A stretch of DNA of 64,000 nucleotides from a virus. The notes beneath the pieces are model-generated. The model was not told the DNA's origin. It worked only from the letters and a program-made list of their open reading frames with translations, and ran no database searches. The stretch spans positions 38,757 to 102,756 of the IMG/VR virus record IMGVR_UViG_3300005466_000025. One strand, given 5' to 3'. How positions within the stretch are numbered: position 1 is the first letter of the stretch; every line of letters starts with the position of its first letter. Below, one piece after another: positions 51,768 to 58,754 of this stretch. Position numbers and translations under genes: made by a program.

Positions 51768-52005
51768 CGTCAAGTATGAACTTAATTTTTATCGACACAA
51801 GAAACTCTATTCCGAGGAATTTGAGGATATTAAGGACCTTTTCCAGTATGTGGAGGAGATGGAGAACGGTGCCGAGGGTGGATTTGCTGATGCAATCTAT
51901 CTAGGCCCTAAACTTCTATATCTAAGGGAGCTAAACCACGAAGCCGGACTGGCATATTGGATCAAAGAGGAAACGCAGGATCGATTTGTCGAATATAGGA
52001 GATAA
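51754..52005 (+). CDS. Hypothetical protein, 83 aa
   Basis: ATG 51754, overlapping the recA end. A small alpha/beta protein with an acidic helix and Tyr-rich strands, possibly a RecA or nuclease partner. No family is recognised. Confidence 0.6.
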   Translation: MTANSVKYELNFYRHKKLYSEEFEDIKDLFQYVEEMENGAEGGFADAIYLGPKLLYLRELNHEAGLAYWIKEETQDRFVEYRR

Positions 52006-52381
52006 ATTTGAGTCTGATCTATCAGATGAGTTCGGGTTATCTCGTTCACCTGGAAGTGGGAACAGGGCCGCATCGAAACTCGACCTATTTGGACTGGGTT
52101 TTCGATGGAGTCTCAAGGCCACGTCGAAGAAAAGTGCGTCCATTAAACTATCAGATGTGCGAGAGGCAATTCAGGCATCTTATGGACTTAATGGAACAGG
52201 GGAAACTCCCCTGTGGGCGTTTCGAATTCAAGATCAGGACATGATAATGATGGATAAGGACACCTTTAAGGCGCTTTGTGCCGGAGAAATACGTCCTATT
52301 AGAGAAGAAAAGGGTAAGGAAAAGGTGAACGATATGCGTCGAAGGGCGTCTGTCCCAACCTTGCTGTGGGATGGCGACTAG
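51986..52381 (+). CDS. Putative PD-(D/E)XK-type nuclease, 131 aa
   Basis: TTG start after CAGGA. GDKFESDLSDEFG gives an N-terminal Glu, LSRSPGSGNRAASKLDLFG a Gly-rich turn with Asp, and FRWSLKATSKKSA the following Lys. Together they fit an archaeal-resolvase-like PD-(D/E)XK core. It is likely a DNA-processing or Holliday-junction enzyme in the recombination block. Confidence 0.6.
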   Translation: MSNIGDKFESDLSDEFGLSRSPGSGNRAASKLDLFGLGFRWSLKATSKKSASIKLSDVREAIQASYGLNGTGETPLWAFRIQDQDMIMMDKDTFKALCAGEIRPIREEKGKEKVNDMRRRASVPTLLWDGD

Positions 52382-53336
52382 AACGCAGTTTTTCAAGCAC
52401 TTTGGTATTATTGGACAGGCACCAGACCTAGATGAGATAACAAAGGAGGCCTATGAGTCCCTTGAAGATAAAATTTGGAAAAATAATCTTAATTCTTCTC
52501 CTCACGGACGCCCTTGGTTTACTAGTTTTCACGCTTCTGCTTTCCCAGACCGTGATAAGCCCTGTGGTCGTCTTGCCCTTTATACTATGCTTGATATTCC
52601 TAGACCTACTCCTTCGCCGCCGTTTCTCGTTGCGACAGGGGACATTGGTAAGGCGGTCGAATATCAAATCGTCTACAGGTGGGGACTAGAAGGATTGACA
52701 ATTGGCGGTTCCGTTCCACTGTGGGATGGGGCGCATATGTCACAGGTAAAGTTTGAGGATGATTCAACATGGCTCACTGGTTCCTCTGATGCAATTCTTG
52801 ATCTTAGAAGCAGGGGCGTAAAGCATGTTGTACCTGTTGATGTTAAAAGTAAGAAGCATGATGTTGTCCAGGAAATGCAATTAGGGAGAAGAAGTTATGA
52901 AGAGCGACACTACCTGCAACTCCAAGCCTATCTGTATCTCTGCAACCTATTCCATGAAGATATGGGATGGGGAGAAATGGGACTTGAGCCAGCTAGAGGC
53001 GGATATATCTATTACGCTTCCCGCCAGGACCCCCGCACAGCACATTCCTTCTATATTGAAATCGATTGGGAACTCATTGAGCGAGGGAAGGAGCTACTCT
53101 CCGAGTGGAGAACCTATCTCCTTGAGGATATCCTACCAGCCCGACCCAAAGAGTGGAGATGGACAGAGGAACCCTGCAAATGGTGCCCAATGAAGAAGTA
53201 TGCCTGCAAGCCTGACAACAAGGACAAGATTGAAAACTTGAGGGACAGTCATGCGGTTAAATTTGCATCGGAACTTAGAACAAACTATGACTATGATGAA
53301 ATCAAGGAGGAGGTAATTAGAAGATGGGACAGATAG
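52371..53336 (+). CDS. Cas4/RecB-like exonuclease with iron-sulfur cluster
   Basis: This 321-residue protein has one Cys near residue 65 (KPCGRLALYTML) and three near the C-terminus (PCKWCPMKKYAC), the four ligands of Cas4/AddB-type Fe-S nucleases. GSSDAILDL and VVPVDVKSKKHD supply the PD-(D/E)XK Asp and Lys, and YLQLQAYLYL the QxxxY motif. It should digest DNA ends for recombination. No CRISPR array is present. Confidence 0.85.
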   Translation: MATRTQFFKHFGIIGQAPDLDEITKEAYESLEDKIWKNNLNSSPHGRPWFTSFHASAFPDRDKPCGRLALYTMLDIPRPTPSPPFLVATGDIGKAVEYQIVYRWGLEGLTIGGSVPLWDGAHMSQVKFEDDSTWLTGSSDAILDLRSRGVKHVVPVDVKSKKHDVVQEMQLGRRSYEERHYLQLQAYLYLCNLFHEDMGWGEMGLEPARGGYIYYASRQDPRTAHSFYIEIDWELIERGKELLSEWRTYLLEDILPARPKEWRWTEEPCKWCPMKKYACKPDNKDKIENLRDSHAVKFASELRTNYDYDEIKEEVIRRWDR

Positions 53337-53992
53337 AACTTGCGATTCTAAAGGCGGCGCAGGCGGGTGGATATCTAGAGAAGCTCCCTGAGGACCCTGA
53401 GGATATTATCAAGGAGGCAAATTTCTATCTTTCTGAGGCCACCAAAGCCTATGAGGAAGATGGAATGAAGGGGGACAAGGCAATCAAGGAAATCATCAAC
53501 CTTGGAAAGAAGCTTGGTGCCCAGACAGATGAGGAAATCTTTGGTTCAGACAAGCCGGAACTTTTCCGTGGACTTCCTGTACCAGAGAATCCCCGCCATG
53601 AACCAACACCGCTTCCGGTTGACTTCACTGAACTATCCCCGAAGGAAATCAGAAGACTACATGCGGAGTACAACGCCTATGCAGCTAGGGCCAGATGGAT
53701 GCTGGCTGTAACAACAAACAAGCTGGCTGGCATTACACATCTTAGGGACGCCGAATATCGAAAGGCCTACAAGCAGATTCATGAGGAGAACGTTGAAAAG
53801 AAACTCACTCAGCCGCTTCTAGAGGCTGCCGCAAAGCAGACTGAGGCCTATGTAAGTATGGATAACAAGGCTTCCATGTATCAGAACGATGTTAGTTCTT
53901 ATAAGGCTTTGGCCGAAATCTATGTCGGTAATGTTGAGCGCCTGTCAAGGGAGTGGACAATGAGGCAGGATGAAGACAAGCAGCGATACTAG
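53324..53992 (+). CDS. Hypothetical protein of the recombination block, 222 aa
   Basis: A predominantly helical protein with a Pro-rich linker around residue 85-98 (LPVPENPRHEPTPLP) and a long charged coiled coil. It overlaps the Cas4-like gene by 13 bases and the next by 23. It is probably an accessory factor, perhaps a recombination mediator. No catalytic motif is visible. Confidence 0.6.
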   Translation: MGQIELAILKAAQAGGYLEKLPEDPEDIIKEANFYLSEATKAYEEDGMKGDKAIKEIINLGKKLGAQTDEEIFGSDKPELFRGLPVPENPRHEPTPLPVDFTELSPKEIRRLHAEYNAYAARARWMLAVTTNKLAGITHLRDAEYRKAYKQIHEENVEKKLTQPLLEAAAKQTEAYVSMDNKASMYQNDVSSYKALAEIYVGNVERLSREWTMRQDEDKQRY

Positions 53993-54245
53993 AAGTTGCG
54001 CAAAATGTAATAAAACTGTAACACTTGGCAAACCTGATCCATGTTTAGGGTATCTTCCCGATGTGGCCCACGCATGTTGCGGTCATGGTAAGGATTCAAC
54101 CGCCTTCGTAAATGGATTCGATGGGTGCAAACCCGATGAGTGTATAACCACCTACGGAGGAGAGAAGATAAAATACAAAGAAGGATATTGGATATATCGG
54201 GGACAAGAAGCCATTGAACATATGGAGAAACTCAAAAATATCTGA
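53970..54245 (+). CDS. Cys-rich zinc-binding protein, 91 aa
   Basis: It has CAKC near residue 10, then GYLPDVAHACCGHG with Cys/His ligands, a pattern frequent in small phage proteins, and a further two Cys. It overlaps the upstream gene. The function is unknown. Confidence 0.65.
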   Translation: MKTSSDTRSCAKCNKTVTLGKPDPCLGYLPDVAHACCGHGKDSTAFVNGFDGCKPDECITTYGGEKIKYKEGYWIYRGQEAIEHMEKLKNI

Positions 54246-54257
54246 TATCCTTAACGC

Positions 54258-54545
54258 ATGGCGGAACCAAAACGACGACGCAGAAGATACCCAAAGAAAC
54301 ACAAGGACTATCTAAACACACAAAGGCACAGATATAATGAGTTGTTAAAGGCTCAGAATGGGAAGTGTGCCCTGTGTAATCGTCGTCCTACTGAACACCG
54401 AAAGTTGGACATGGATCATAATCACCAAACCATGCAGCTAAGGGGTTTATTGTGCGTGCCTTGTAATAGAGCGGTCCGGGACTGGATGACAGTCGAGTGG
54501 GCCTTAAGGCTTGCGGATTACCTGGACCCAAAACGAAAGGTATAA
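54258..54545 (+). CDS. Recombination endonuclease VII (HNH-type)
   Basis: This 95-residue protein has CALCNRRP, LDMDHNH and LCVPCNRAVRDW: two CxxC zinc pairs and a DHNH catalytic loop, as in T4 endonuclease VII domain proteins. The basic N-terminus (PKRRRRRYPKK) binds DNA. It resolves branched DNA before packaging. Confidence 0.85.
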   Translation: MAEPKRRRRRYPKKHKDYLNTQRHRYNELLKAQNGKCALCNRRPTEHRKLDMDHNHQTMQLRGLLCVPCNRAVRDWMTVEWALRLADYLDPKRKV

Positions 54546-54866
54546 GTGACTAGAAAATTTGCACATCCTGCTGAAGAACAGTTTGCAAAGATTCTAAACT
54601 TTTATGGTATTGATTGGCATTATGAACCGACAATGTTTGTACTCAGAACAGATGATGAAGGGATAACTAGAAAGGGATTCACTCCGGACTTTTATATCCC
54701 TGAGTATGATATCTATGTGGAGATTACTGTCATGGGAAAGCCACAGAAGAAGAGAAGAAAGATCAGTGAAACTATGGAGCTTTATCCAGAGCTTAATATT
54801 ATCTTAATGAATCGCACGGATATGGAGGAACTGGTCGAGAAATATAGTTTCCTGTTTGTAAATTAG
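54546..54866 (+). CDS. PD-(D/E)XK-fold nuclease-like protein, 106 aa
   Basis: GTG start directly after the endonuclease VII stop. GFTPDFYIPEYDIYVEIT carries PD and E-x-T (in place of E-x-K) with later basic KKRRK, resembling T7 endo I/DUF559-type folds. Replacement of the usual Lys by Thr may alter activity. It is the last gene before the tRNA array. Confidence 0.65.
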   Translation: MTRKFAHPAEEQFAKILNFYGIDWHYEPTMFVLRTDDEGITRKGFTPDFYIPEYDIYVEITVMGKPQKKRRKISETMELYPELNIILMNRTDMEELVEKYSFLFVN

Positions 54867-54897
54867 TTGTTTGGGGCTGGCGGGACTATGGTTTTTA

Positions 54898-54906
54898 TGC
54901 TATAGT
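54898..54906 (+). promoter_or_regulatory. Extended -10 promoter at the head of the tRNA array
   Basis: TGCTATAGT with predicted +1 near 54913, 12 bases before tRNA-Ser(UGA). No good -35. Confidence 0.6.
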
Positions 54907-54924
54907 CCTGTCAGTAGCAAATTT

Positions 54925-55006
54925 GGAACCTCGCATTGGCGTGCTTATGCGGTTTGAACCCGTTGATGGTCGAGAGACCGTGGGAGTTCGACTCTCTCAG
55001 GTTCCG
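54925..55006 (+). tRNA. tRNA-Ser(UGA)
   Basis: Acceptor GGAACCT/AGGTTCC with G73, anticodon loop TTTGAAC, a long variable arm with GGTC/GACC as required for Ser, T-loop TTCGACT. CCA is not encoded. First gene of the array. Confidence 0.9.
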
Positions 55007-55018
55007 TAGAAATAACAT

Positions 55019-55100
55019 GCGCGAGTGGTGGAACGGTATACACACTAGGCTTAGAACCTAGCGCCCTCCGGGATTGTGGGTTCGACTCCCACCTTGCGTA
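55019..55100 (+). tRNA. tRNA-Leu(UAG)
   Basis: Acceptor GCGCGAG/CTTGCGT, anticodon stem CTAGG/CCTAG with loop CTTAGAA, long variable arm, A73. A normal type-II leucine tRNA. Confidence 0.9.
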
Positions 55101-55105
55101 CTTAT

Positions 55106-55179
55106 GCCCCTCTAACCCAATTGGTAGAGGTATCCGGTTTAAGCCCGGTCAAGTGAGAGTTCGAATCTCTCGGGGGGTA
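55106..55179 (+). tRNA. tRNA with Leu anticodon UAA, type-I architecture
   Basis: Acceptor GCCCCTC/GGGGGGT, anticodon stem TCCGG/CCGGT, loop TTTAAGC (34-36 TAA, reads UUA), A73. The variable loop is only CAAGT, whereas bacterial leucine tRNAs normally have a long variable arm. Its body closely matches the Leu(CAA) tRNA at 59972. Confidence 0.8.
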
Positions 55180-55184
55180 CTAAT

Positions 55185-55268
55185 GTCGATCTGGTGAAAT
55201 AGGTAGACACGCTAGCTTGAGGGGCTAGTTCCAGAAATGGAGTGCGGGTTCGACTCCCGCGTTCGACA
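55185..55268 (+). tRNA. tRNA-Leu(GAG)
   Basis: Anticodon stem CTAGC/GCTAG with loop TTGAGGG, long variable arm, A73. Acceptor has one U-U mismatch at pair 6. An ORF starts two bases after its 3' end. Confidence 0.88.
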
Positions 55269-55270
55269 CT

Positions 55271-55384
55271 ATGAAATTAATGACGTTACAGCAAGCACAA
55301 GCTATGAAAATTGCAGAATTTAATTCCCTTTTTAAGGACGTAATTTTCACAGCAAAACGCGGCGGAATTAAATTTGCATCTTAG
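55271..55384 (+). CDS. Possible 37-aa protein between two tRNAs
   Basis: ATG 55271 lies two bases after tRNA-Leu(GAG), and its last nine bases overlap tRNA-Tyr. No Shine-Dalgarno is possible except within the tRNA. The product is basic and helical (ending TAKRGGIKFAS). Part of the tRNA-punctuated ORF set. Confidence 0.45.
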   Translation: MKLMTLQQAQAMKIAEFNSLFKDVIFTAKRGGIKFAS

Positions 55385-55453
55385 CCCAAGGTGGGCACGG
55401 TGGCTGTAACCCACCCGTCTAAGACATGGTAGGTTCGATTCCTACAGGATGCA
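55376..55453 (+). tRNA. tRNA-Tyr(GUA)
   Basis: Acceptor GCATCTT/AGGATGC, anticodon stem GGTGG/CCACC with loop CTGTAAC, a medium-long variable arm as in bacterial Tyr tRNAs, A73. It overlaps the 3' end of the 37-codon ORF. Confidence 0.9.
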
Positions 55454-55461
55454 CTTAAATT

Positions 55462-55857
55462 ATGAAGAATAACATCATCATCCTCACGCTTGTTGGAATA
55501 ATTGGATTGATGGCTGTTATCACAGTTTATTCCCTGACAAGTAAGACGGAAAAGGCACCAAAGGTTGCCAGGATAACAACATCATCAACCACAAGGGAAA
55601 TTAATAAGTTCTTTAGCAATGCGAGTGTTGAAGTTGTATCTAATCAAGTTGTTTGGAGTCTTAACAAGACTGATCTATTGGAGGAGACGGCATATGCGGC
55701 GGCTCGGGCGGATACTAAGGTGGAGAAGATTGGCTTTAGGAAATACTTTTTGTCCCAAGGCGGTGTAATCTATAGACAAGTGTGCTATAATCTACATGCG
55801 TTTGATGAGGCATGGTCGCTAGGATATTGTGTACATAGGAATATAGAGAAGGGTTAG
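55462..55857 (+). CDS. Membrane-anchored hypothetical protein, 131 aa
   Basis: ATG 55462 lies 8 bases after tRNA-Tyr. An N-terminal transmembrane helix (IIILTLVGIIGLMAVITVYSL) is followed by a soluble domain of about 100 residues with two Cys. It is probably exposed outside the membrane. The family is unknown. Confidence 0.65.
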   Translation: MKNNIIILTLVGIIGLMAVITVYSLTSKTEKAPKVARITTSSTTREINKFFSNASVEVVSNQVVWSLNKTDLLEETAYAAARADTKVEKIGFRKYFLSQGGVIYRQVCYNLHAFDEAWSLGYCVHRNIEKG

Positions 55858-55859
55858 AA

Positions 55860-55922
55860 ATGGAATTCGGTCTGTTGGGTCTTATATTACTTATCATCAT
55901 TATCGTTTTAATTGTAAGATAA
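55860..55922 (+). CDS. 20-aa single-helix membrane micropeptide
   Basis: ATG 55860 overlaps the upstream stop region, with AGAAGGG upstream. The peptide is almost entirely Leu/Ile/Val with a terminal Arg (LLGLILLIIIIVLIVR), like KdpF-type or regulatory membrane micropeptides. It ends three bases before tRNA-Ser(GCU). Confidence 0.5.
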   Translation: MEFGLLGLILLIIIIVLIVR

Positions 55923-55925
55923 CAC

Positions 55926-56013
55926 GGAATGGCAAGCCGATGGTTGGCGACGGCACTCCCCTGCTAAGGGAGCGAGCTTAAAAGCCTTGTGGGATCGTTC
56001 CCCACCCTTTCCG
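55926..56013 (+). tRNA. tRNA-Ser(GCU)
   Basis: Anticodon stem CTCCC/GGGAG with loop CTGCTAA, long variable arm, T-stem GTGGG/CCCAC, G73. One acceptor mismatch (pair 5). An ORF starts three bases after the 3' end. Confidence 0.88.
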
Positions 56014-56016
56014 CTC

Positions 56017-56367
56017 ATGAGAAGAATATTAGATAATATAGCCATCATATTCTTGGTGATTGTTGTCACAGGTGGCTTTATCTATTCCTTATATCAGGGT
56101 TTCTTTGAGGATACAGGGGCGAGGGCCAGATTGGCTATCTCAAATAATATCAAATCCTGTCAGGATAACATAGCCAAGGCCGTTGTGTTTGAGCAGTTCG
56201 CTAGGGAGGCCGCAGCCGCCAGACGTGCCCAGGCTGCCGCTGATTTTAAAGCGGGAGATGAAATCTCAGCCAAGAATAATCTTGCCACGGCGGAACGCTA
56301 TGAGTCCTTCGCTCATCAATGGGATGTATTGACAGTTAAGGACTGTCGTAAGGAATACGGAGGCTAG
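56017..56367 (+). CDS. Membrane-anchored coiled-coil protein, 116 aa
   Basis: ATG 56017 follows tRNA-Ser(GCU) by three bases, with no Shine-Dalgarno. A transmembrane helix at about 8-27 is followed by a long Ala/Arg/Glu-rich helix, probably a coiled coil. It has the same plan as the next gene. Confidence 0.6.
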   Translation: MRRILDNIAIIFLVIVVTGGFIYSLYQGFFEDTGARARLAISNNIKSCQDNIAKAVVFEQFAREAAAARRAQAAADFKAGDEISAKNNLATAERYESFAHQWDVLTVKDCRKEYGG

Positions 56368-56396
56368 TAAGGATTTTGTAAGGCCCTCTTTTTTTG

Positions 56397-56405
56397 TGCT
56401 ATACT
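56397..56405 (+). promoter_or_regulatory. Extended -10 promoter, leaderless start
   Basis: TGCTATACT; six bases separate the hexamer from ATG 56412. TTGTAA 18 bases upstream of the hexamer (56376-56381) is a possible -35. Confidence 0.7.
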
Positions 56406-56411
56406 CCTATC

Positions 56412-56822
56412 ATGATACGACTGAGAAGCGAGAAGGGACAGGGCGATGTTGGTTTCGTCCTCGCAATCGGATTCGTTGCAGTCATTGTTCTTGTAGGTTT
56501 TGTTACCCTTCTATTTGGAGCTAAGGCTTATTCCAGATATCAGAAGAGGGCTGACGCCGAAAACCAAGTTAAGGTGACGGCAATTCAGATCAGGAACCAG
56601 GAACAGCGAGTCAAGATTGCACAGCAGAAGGCGCAGATTAGATATCAGGAGGCAATTGGTATTCGTCGCGCCCAGGATGAAATTGCAAAGACCCTGAATA
56701 GAAACTATCTTACACACGAATATATTCAGGCTCTTAGGGAATCACATGCAACAACTGTTTATATCCCGACTAGCCCGACAGATGGACTTCCCGTTGTAAC
56801 AACAAGAAACGCAGGAGACTAA
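56412..56822 (+). CDS. Membrane-anchored coiled-coil protein, leaderless, 136 aa
   Basis: ATG 56412 is at the predicted transcription start. A transmembrane helix (GFVLAIGFVAVIVLVGFVTL, about 14-35) is followed by a long charged helix and a Thr/Ser/Pro-rich end. A strong hairpin terminator follows. The role is unknown; position does not suggest lysis. Confidence 0.65.
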   Translation: MIRLRSEKGQGDVGFVLAIGFVAVIVLVGFVTLLFGAKAYSRYQKRADAENQVKVTAIQIRNQEQRVKIAQQKAQIRYQEAIGIRRAQDEIAKTLNRNYLTHEYIQALRESHATTVYIPTSPTDGLPVVTTRNAGD

Positions 56823-56855
56823 ACAGCAAGGCCCCCTTCCGGGGGCCTTAACTGT
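56823..56855 (+). terminator. GC-rich hairpin terminator
   Basis: AAGGCCCCC (56828-56836) pairs with GGGGGCCTT (56841-56849), extended by ACAG/CTGT outside. No long U-tract, as is common in high-GC bacteria and their phages. Confidence 0.7.
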
Positions 56856-56889
56856 CGCGGGATGAGCTACCAAAAGCATTATACCAATA

Positions 56890-56898
56890 TGGTATAAT
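56890..56898 (+). promoter_or_regulatory. Extended -10 promoter of the methyltransferase gene, leaderless start
   Basis: TGGTATAAT; six bases then GTG 56905. Confidence 0.7.
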
Positions 56899-56904
56899 GA
56901 TTAT

Positions 56905-57900
56905 GTGAGATTAACCGTAGGAAGTTTGTTTAGTGGATGTGGCGGATTAGATTTGGGAATGGAAAGGGCTGGATTCGACACCATATGGATGTGCGAAAAC
57001 GACAAATGGTGCAGGAAGATTCTGAACAAGAATTGGCCTGGTATTCACTTATACGAAGACGCGAATACGTTCATGCCAGACTCGGTAGACATATTGATTG
57101 GTGGATTCCCGTGTCAGCCAGTGTCATTCGCAGGGAGAAGAAATGGAGTTGATGATCCTAAATGGCTATGGCCCGCTTATGAAAGAACCATTCGCAATCT
57201 TCGACCCAGATACGTTATCGTGGAAAACGTACCCGGACTCTTCAGACACGGATTCGATGAAGTTCTCGGATCGTTGGCCCTACAGGGGTATAATGCTGAA
57301 TGGTTCAGTCTACAATCTTCAGACATTGGAGCGCCCCACAGACGAAAAAGAGTTTTTATTCTTGCTACCAACTCCGGTAGCCTGGGACTCAGGAAGGACA
57401 ACAAAGGCCCATCTGGCAAACAAGGCAAAGCTAGGGGAAGGGAGAAAAATGATTACTTCCCTCAACGTCTTAGTGAGGAATCAATTTCAGCAGCCGCTCT
57501 TGCCGACACCGTTAGTGGACGATTCAAAAAACGGCAAAAGGGGTGGGAGTTACAACTCATTGAGTCGGAGCGTGATTCTGTTGCCAACTCCGACAGCAAA
57601 TATGAGTACAGGGCCGGGAGGATTCAAGGTACGCGGGGGCAAGAATTTGCAGACAGCGATTTCGGAAATTACGCAGAGGCTATTAGACGATGGTCTGAAC
57701 TCAATGGACTCCCTCCCGCCCCAAGAGACGAGCAAGGAAGAATGAGTCCCTACTTCGTTGAATGGATGATGGGATTCCCTGAGGGATGGACAGAAGGTGT
57801 ATCGAAAACACAGCGGCTAAAAATGCTAGGTAATAGTGTTCAGGTTCAATGCGCCCAGGTTGCAGGGAACCTCATAAGAGAGAAGGTTAAGAATGAGTAA
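56905..57900 (+). CDS. DNA (cytosine-5) methyltransferase, leaderless GTG start
   Basis: This 331-residue protein has SLFSGCGGLDLGMERAGF (SAM motif I), GGFPCQPVS (catalytic Cys70), VIVENVPGL (Glu107), IGAPHRRKRVFILA (QRR-like motif VIII) and a C-terminal LGNSVQ motif. It methylates cytosine C5, possibly to protect phage DNA from host restriction. The GTG is at the predicted +1 of TGGTATAAT, with no Shine-Dalgarno. A second protein-like frame overlaps residues 80-280. Confidence 0.88.
   Translation: MRLTVGSLFSGCGGLDLGMERAGFDTIWMCENDKWCRKILNKNWPGIHLYEDANTFMPDSVDILIGGFPCQPVSFAGRRNGVDDPKWLWPAYERTIRNLRPRYVIVENVPGLFRHGFDEVLGSLALQGYNAEWFSLQSSDIGAPHRRKRVFILATNSGSLGLRKDNKGPSGKQGKARGREKNDYFPQRLSEESISAAALADTVSGRFKKRQKGWELQLIESERDSVANSDSKYEYRAGRIQGTRGQEFADSDFGNYAEAIRRWSELNGLPPAPRDEQGRMSPYFVEWMMGFPEGWTEGVSKTQRLKMLGNSVQVQCAQVAGNLIREKVKNE
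57143..57745 (+). CDS. Overlapping gene inside the cytosine methyltransferase, about 200 aa
   Basis: A second frame (+1) open from at least 57098 has ATG 57143 with GGGAG five bases upstream. The product (FAIFDPDTLSWKTYP, PYRGIMLNGSVYNL, LERPTDEKEF, then LLPTPVAWDS, LLPTPLVDD and LLPTPTANM) has the conserved-looking modules of stand-alone phage proteins that accompany cytosine methyltransferases. A chance frame would not show three LLPTP units. The function is unknown. Confidence 0.55.
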   Translation: MELMILNGYGPLMKEPFAIFDPDTLSWKTYPDSSDTDSMKFSDRWPYRGIMLNGSVYNLQTLERPTDEKEFLFLLPTPVAWDSGRTTKAHLANKAKLGEGRKMITSLNVLVRNQFQQPLLPTPLVDDSKNGKRGGSYNSLSRSVILLPTPTANMSTGPGGFKVRGGKNLQTAISEITQRLLDDGLNSMDSLPPQETSKEE

Positions 57901-58126
57901 ACAATTTCTAACAATCGGGGAGGTTTCAAAACAAGTTGGTAGAGTATCCCACACCATAAGACAGTGGGAGAGGGACGGCCGTCTGCCTCCAAGACTTCTT
58001 CCCTCAAGGGATGAGAATGGATGGAGGGTTTGGACGGTAGATCAGGTTGAGGAACTAAAGGTTTGGATAGAGAAGGAGGACCTTCGCCCAGGCAAGGCAC
58101 TTCCATACAATAATAAGGAGAAATAA
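57893..58126 (+). CDS. MerR-like helix-turn-helix DNA-binding protein, 77 aa
   Basis: It has FLTIGEVSKQVGRVSHTIRQW followed by ERDGRLPP, the MerR/excisionase winged-HTH pattern, and a short helical tail. It overlaps the methyltransferase stop (ATGAGTAA). It may regulate this cassette. Confidence 0.75.
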   Translation: MSKQFLTIGEVSKQVGRVSHTIRQWERDGRLPPRLLPSRDENGWRVWTVDQVEELKVWIEKEDLRPGKALPYNNKEK

Positions 58127-58354
58127 ATGAGTAGCAGCACAACAACTGCTAGTTCAGGAGTGAGTCTAGGGTTTCTTGAATTCCTGACGCTCATCTTCAT
58201 TACCCTAAAACTAACTGGTTATATTGACTGGTCATGGTGGTGGGTTCTGTCTCCACTGTGGGCACAGCTAGTTGTCTTTGTAATCGCCCTTATAACAGTT
58301 CTGTTGTATGCGGCTGGAAGTATCAAGAGAGGAAAAGCAGATGGCATCAGATGA
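58127..58354 (+). CDS. Two-helix membrane protein, 75 aa
   Basis: AAGGAGAAATAA lies before the ATG. Hydrophobic helices at about 13-30 and 38-62 are joined by a Trp-rich turn (DWSWWWVL). The function is unknown. Confidence 0.65.
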   Translation: MSSSTTTASSGVSLGFLEFLTLIFITLKLTGYIDWSWWWVLSPLWAQLVVFVIALITVLLYAAGSIKRGKADGIR

Positions 58355-58556
58355 GGCACTAGATACATTCACATTCACAGTTGAGGAGAAAATTGGACTT
58401 AAGGATTATTCAAACATCCTAGTTCGGGCCTCCCTGTCCAGACAGATTCCCGACGATGAGGATGCACGCAAGGATGTTATCAATATCGTGGAGAATATTC
58501 TGGTAATGGAGCGTCGTATTGTCCTAGAGGACCTAGGGGTAGAAGTAAAGTCTTAG
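58341..58556 (+). CDS. Hypothetical protein, 71 aa
   Basis: ATG 58341 follows GAGAGGAAAAG and overlaps the membrane-protein gene. An acidic alpha/beta protein (EEKIGLKDYSNILVRASL). No family is assigned. Confidence 0.6.
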   Translation: MASDEALDTFTFTVEEKIGLKDYSNILVRASLSRQIPDDEDARKDVINIVENILVMERRIVLEDLGVEVKS

Positions 58557-58563
58557 TAAAGTC

Positions 58564-58576
58564 GCCCCACAGGGGC
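58564..58576 (+). terminator. Short hairpin after the methyltransferase cassette
   Basis: GCCCC (58564-58568) / GGGGC (58572-58576) with a 3-base loop, no U-tract. It lies directly before the next promoter. Confidence 0.4.
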
Positions 58577-58584
58577 AGAATCTT

Positions 58585-58593
58585 TGCTATAGT
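58585..58593 (+). promoter_or_regulatory. Extended -10 promoter whose +1 is the first base of a tRNA
   Basis: TGCTATAGT; six bases later is 58600, the first base of tRNA(CAU). Confidence 0.65.
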
Positions 58594-58599
58594 TCTTGG

Positions 58600-58672
58600 T
58601 GCGCGTTGGAGAAGCGGTTACCTCGCAAGCTTCATAAGCTTGAGAACCCTGGTTCGAATCCAGGACGCGCTA
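58600..58672 (+). tRNA. tRNA-Met or tRNA-Ile2 (CAU), with U1-U72 mismatch
   Basis: Acceptor TGCGCGT/ACGCGCT with a mismatched first pair, anticodon stem CAAGC/GCTTG with loop TTCATAA, A73. The mismatch recalls initiator tRNAs, but the three G-C pairs of initiators are absent from the anticodon stem. The 5' end coincides with the predicted +1. Confidence 0.8.
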
Positions 58673-58673
58673 C

Positions 58674-58703
58674 TTGACAAGGGACGGTGAAGTATGCTAC
58701 ACT
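58674..58703 (+). promoter_or_regulatory. Consensus -35/-10 promoter
   Basis: TTGACA (58674-58679), 18-base spacer ending in TGC, TACACT (58698-58703). The best -35 in the window; drives the next tRNA block. Confidence 0.75.
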
Positions 58704-58754
58704 TTGTCGAAATGGGGATACGTCCCCGAGAAACTTGACAACTTAGTAGGTCAT

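Noticed and set aside
52371-53336. Cas4-like protein as evidence of a phage CRISPR-Cas system
   Set aside because: No cas1/cas2 or repeat array is present, and the neighbours are RecA and resolvase-type nucleases, so a recombination exonuclease is the simpler reading.
55106-55179. Stop-codon suppressor tRNA
   Set aside because: Anticodon UAA pairs with the leucine codon UUA, not with the stop codon UAA, which would need anticodon UUA.
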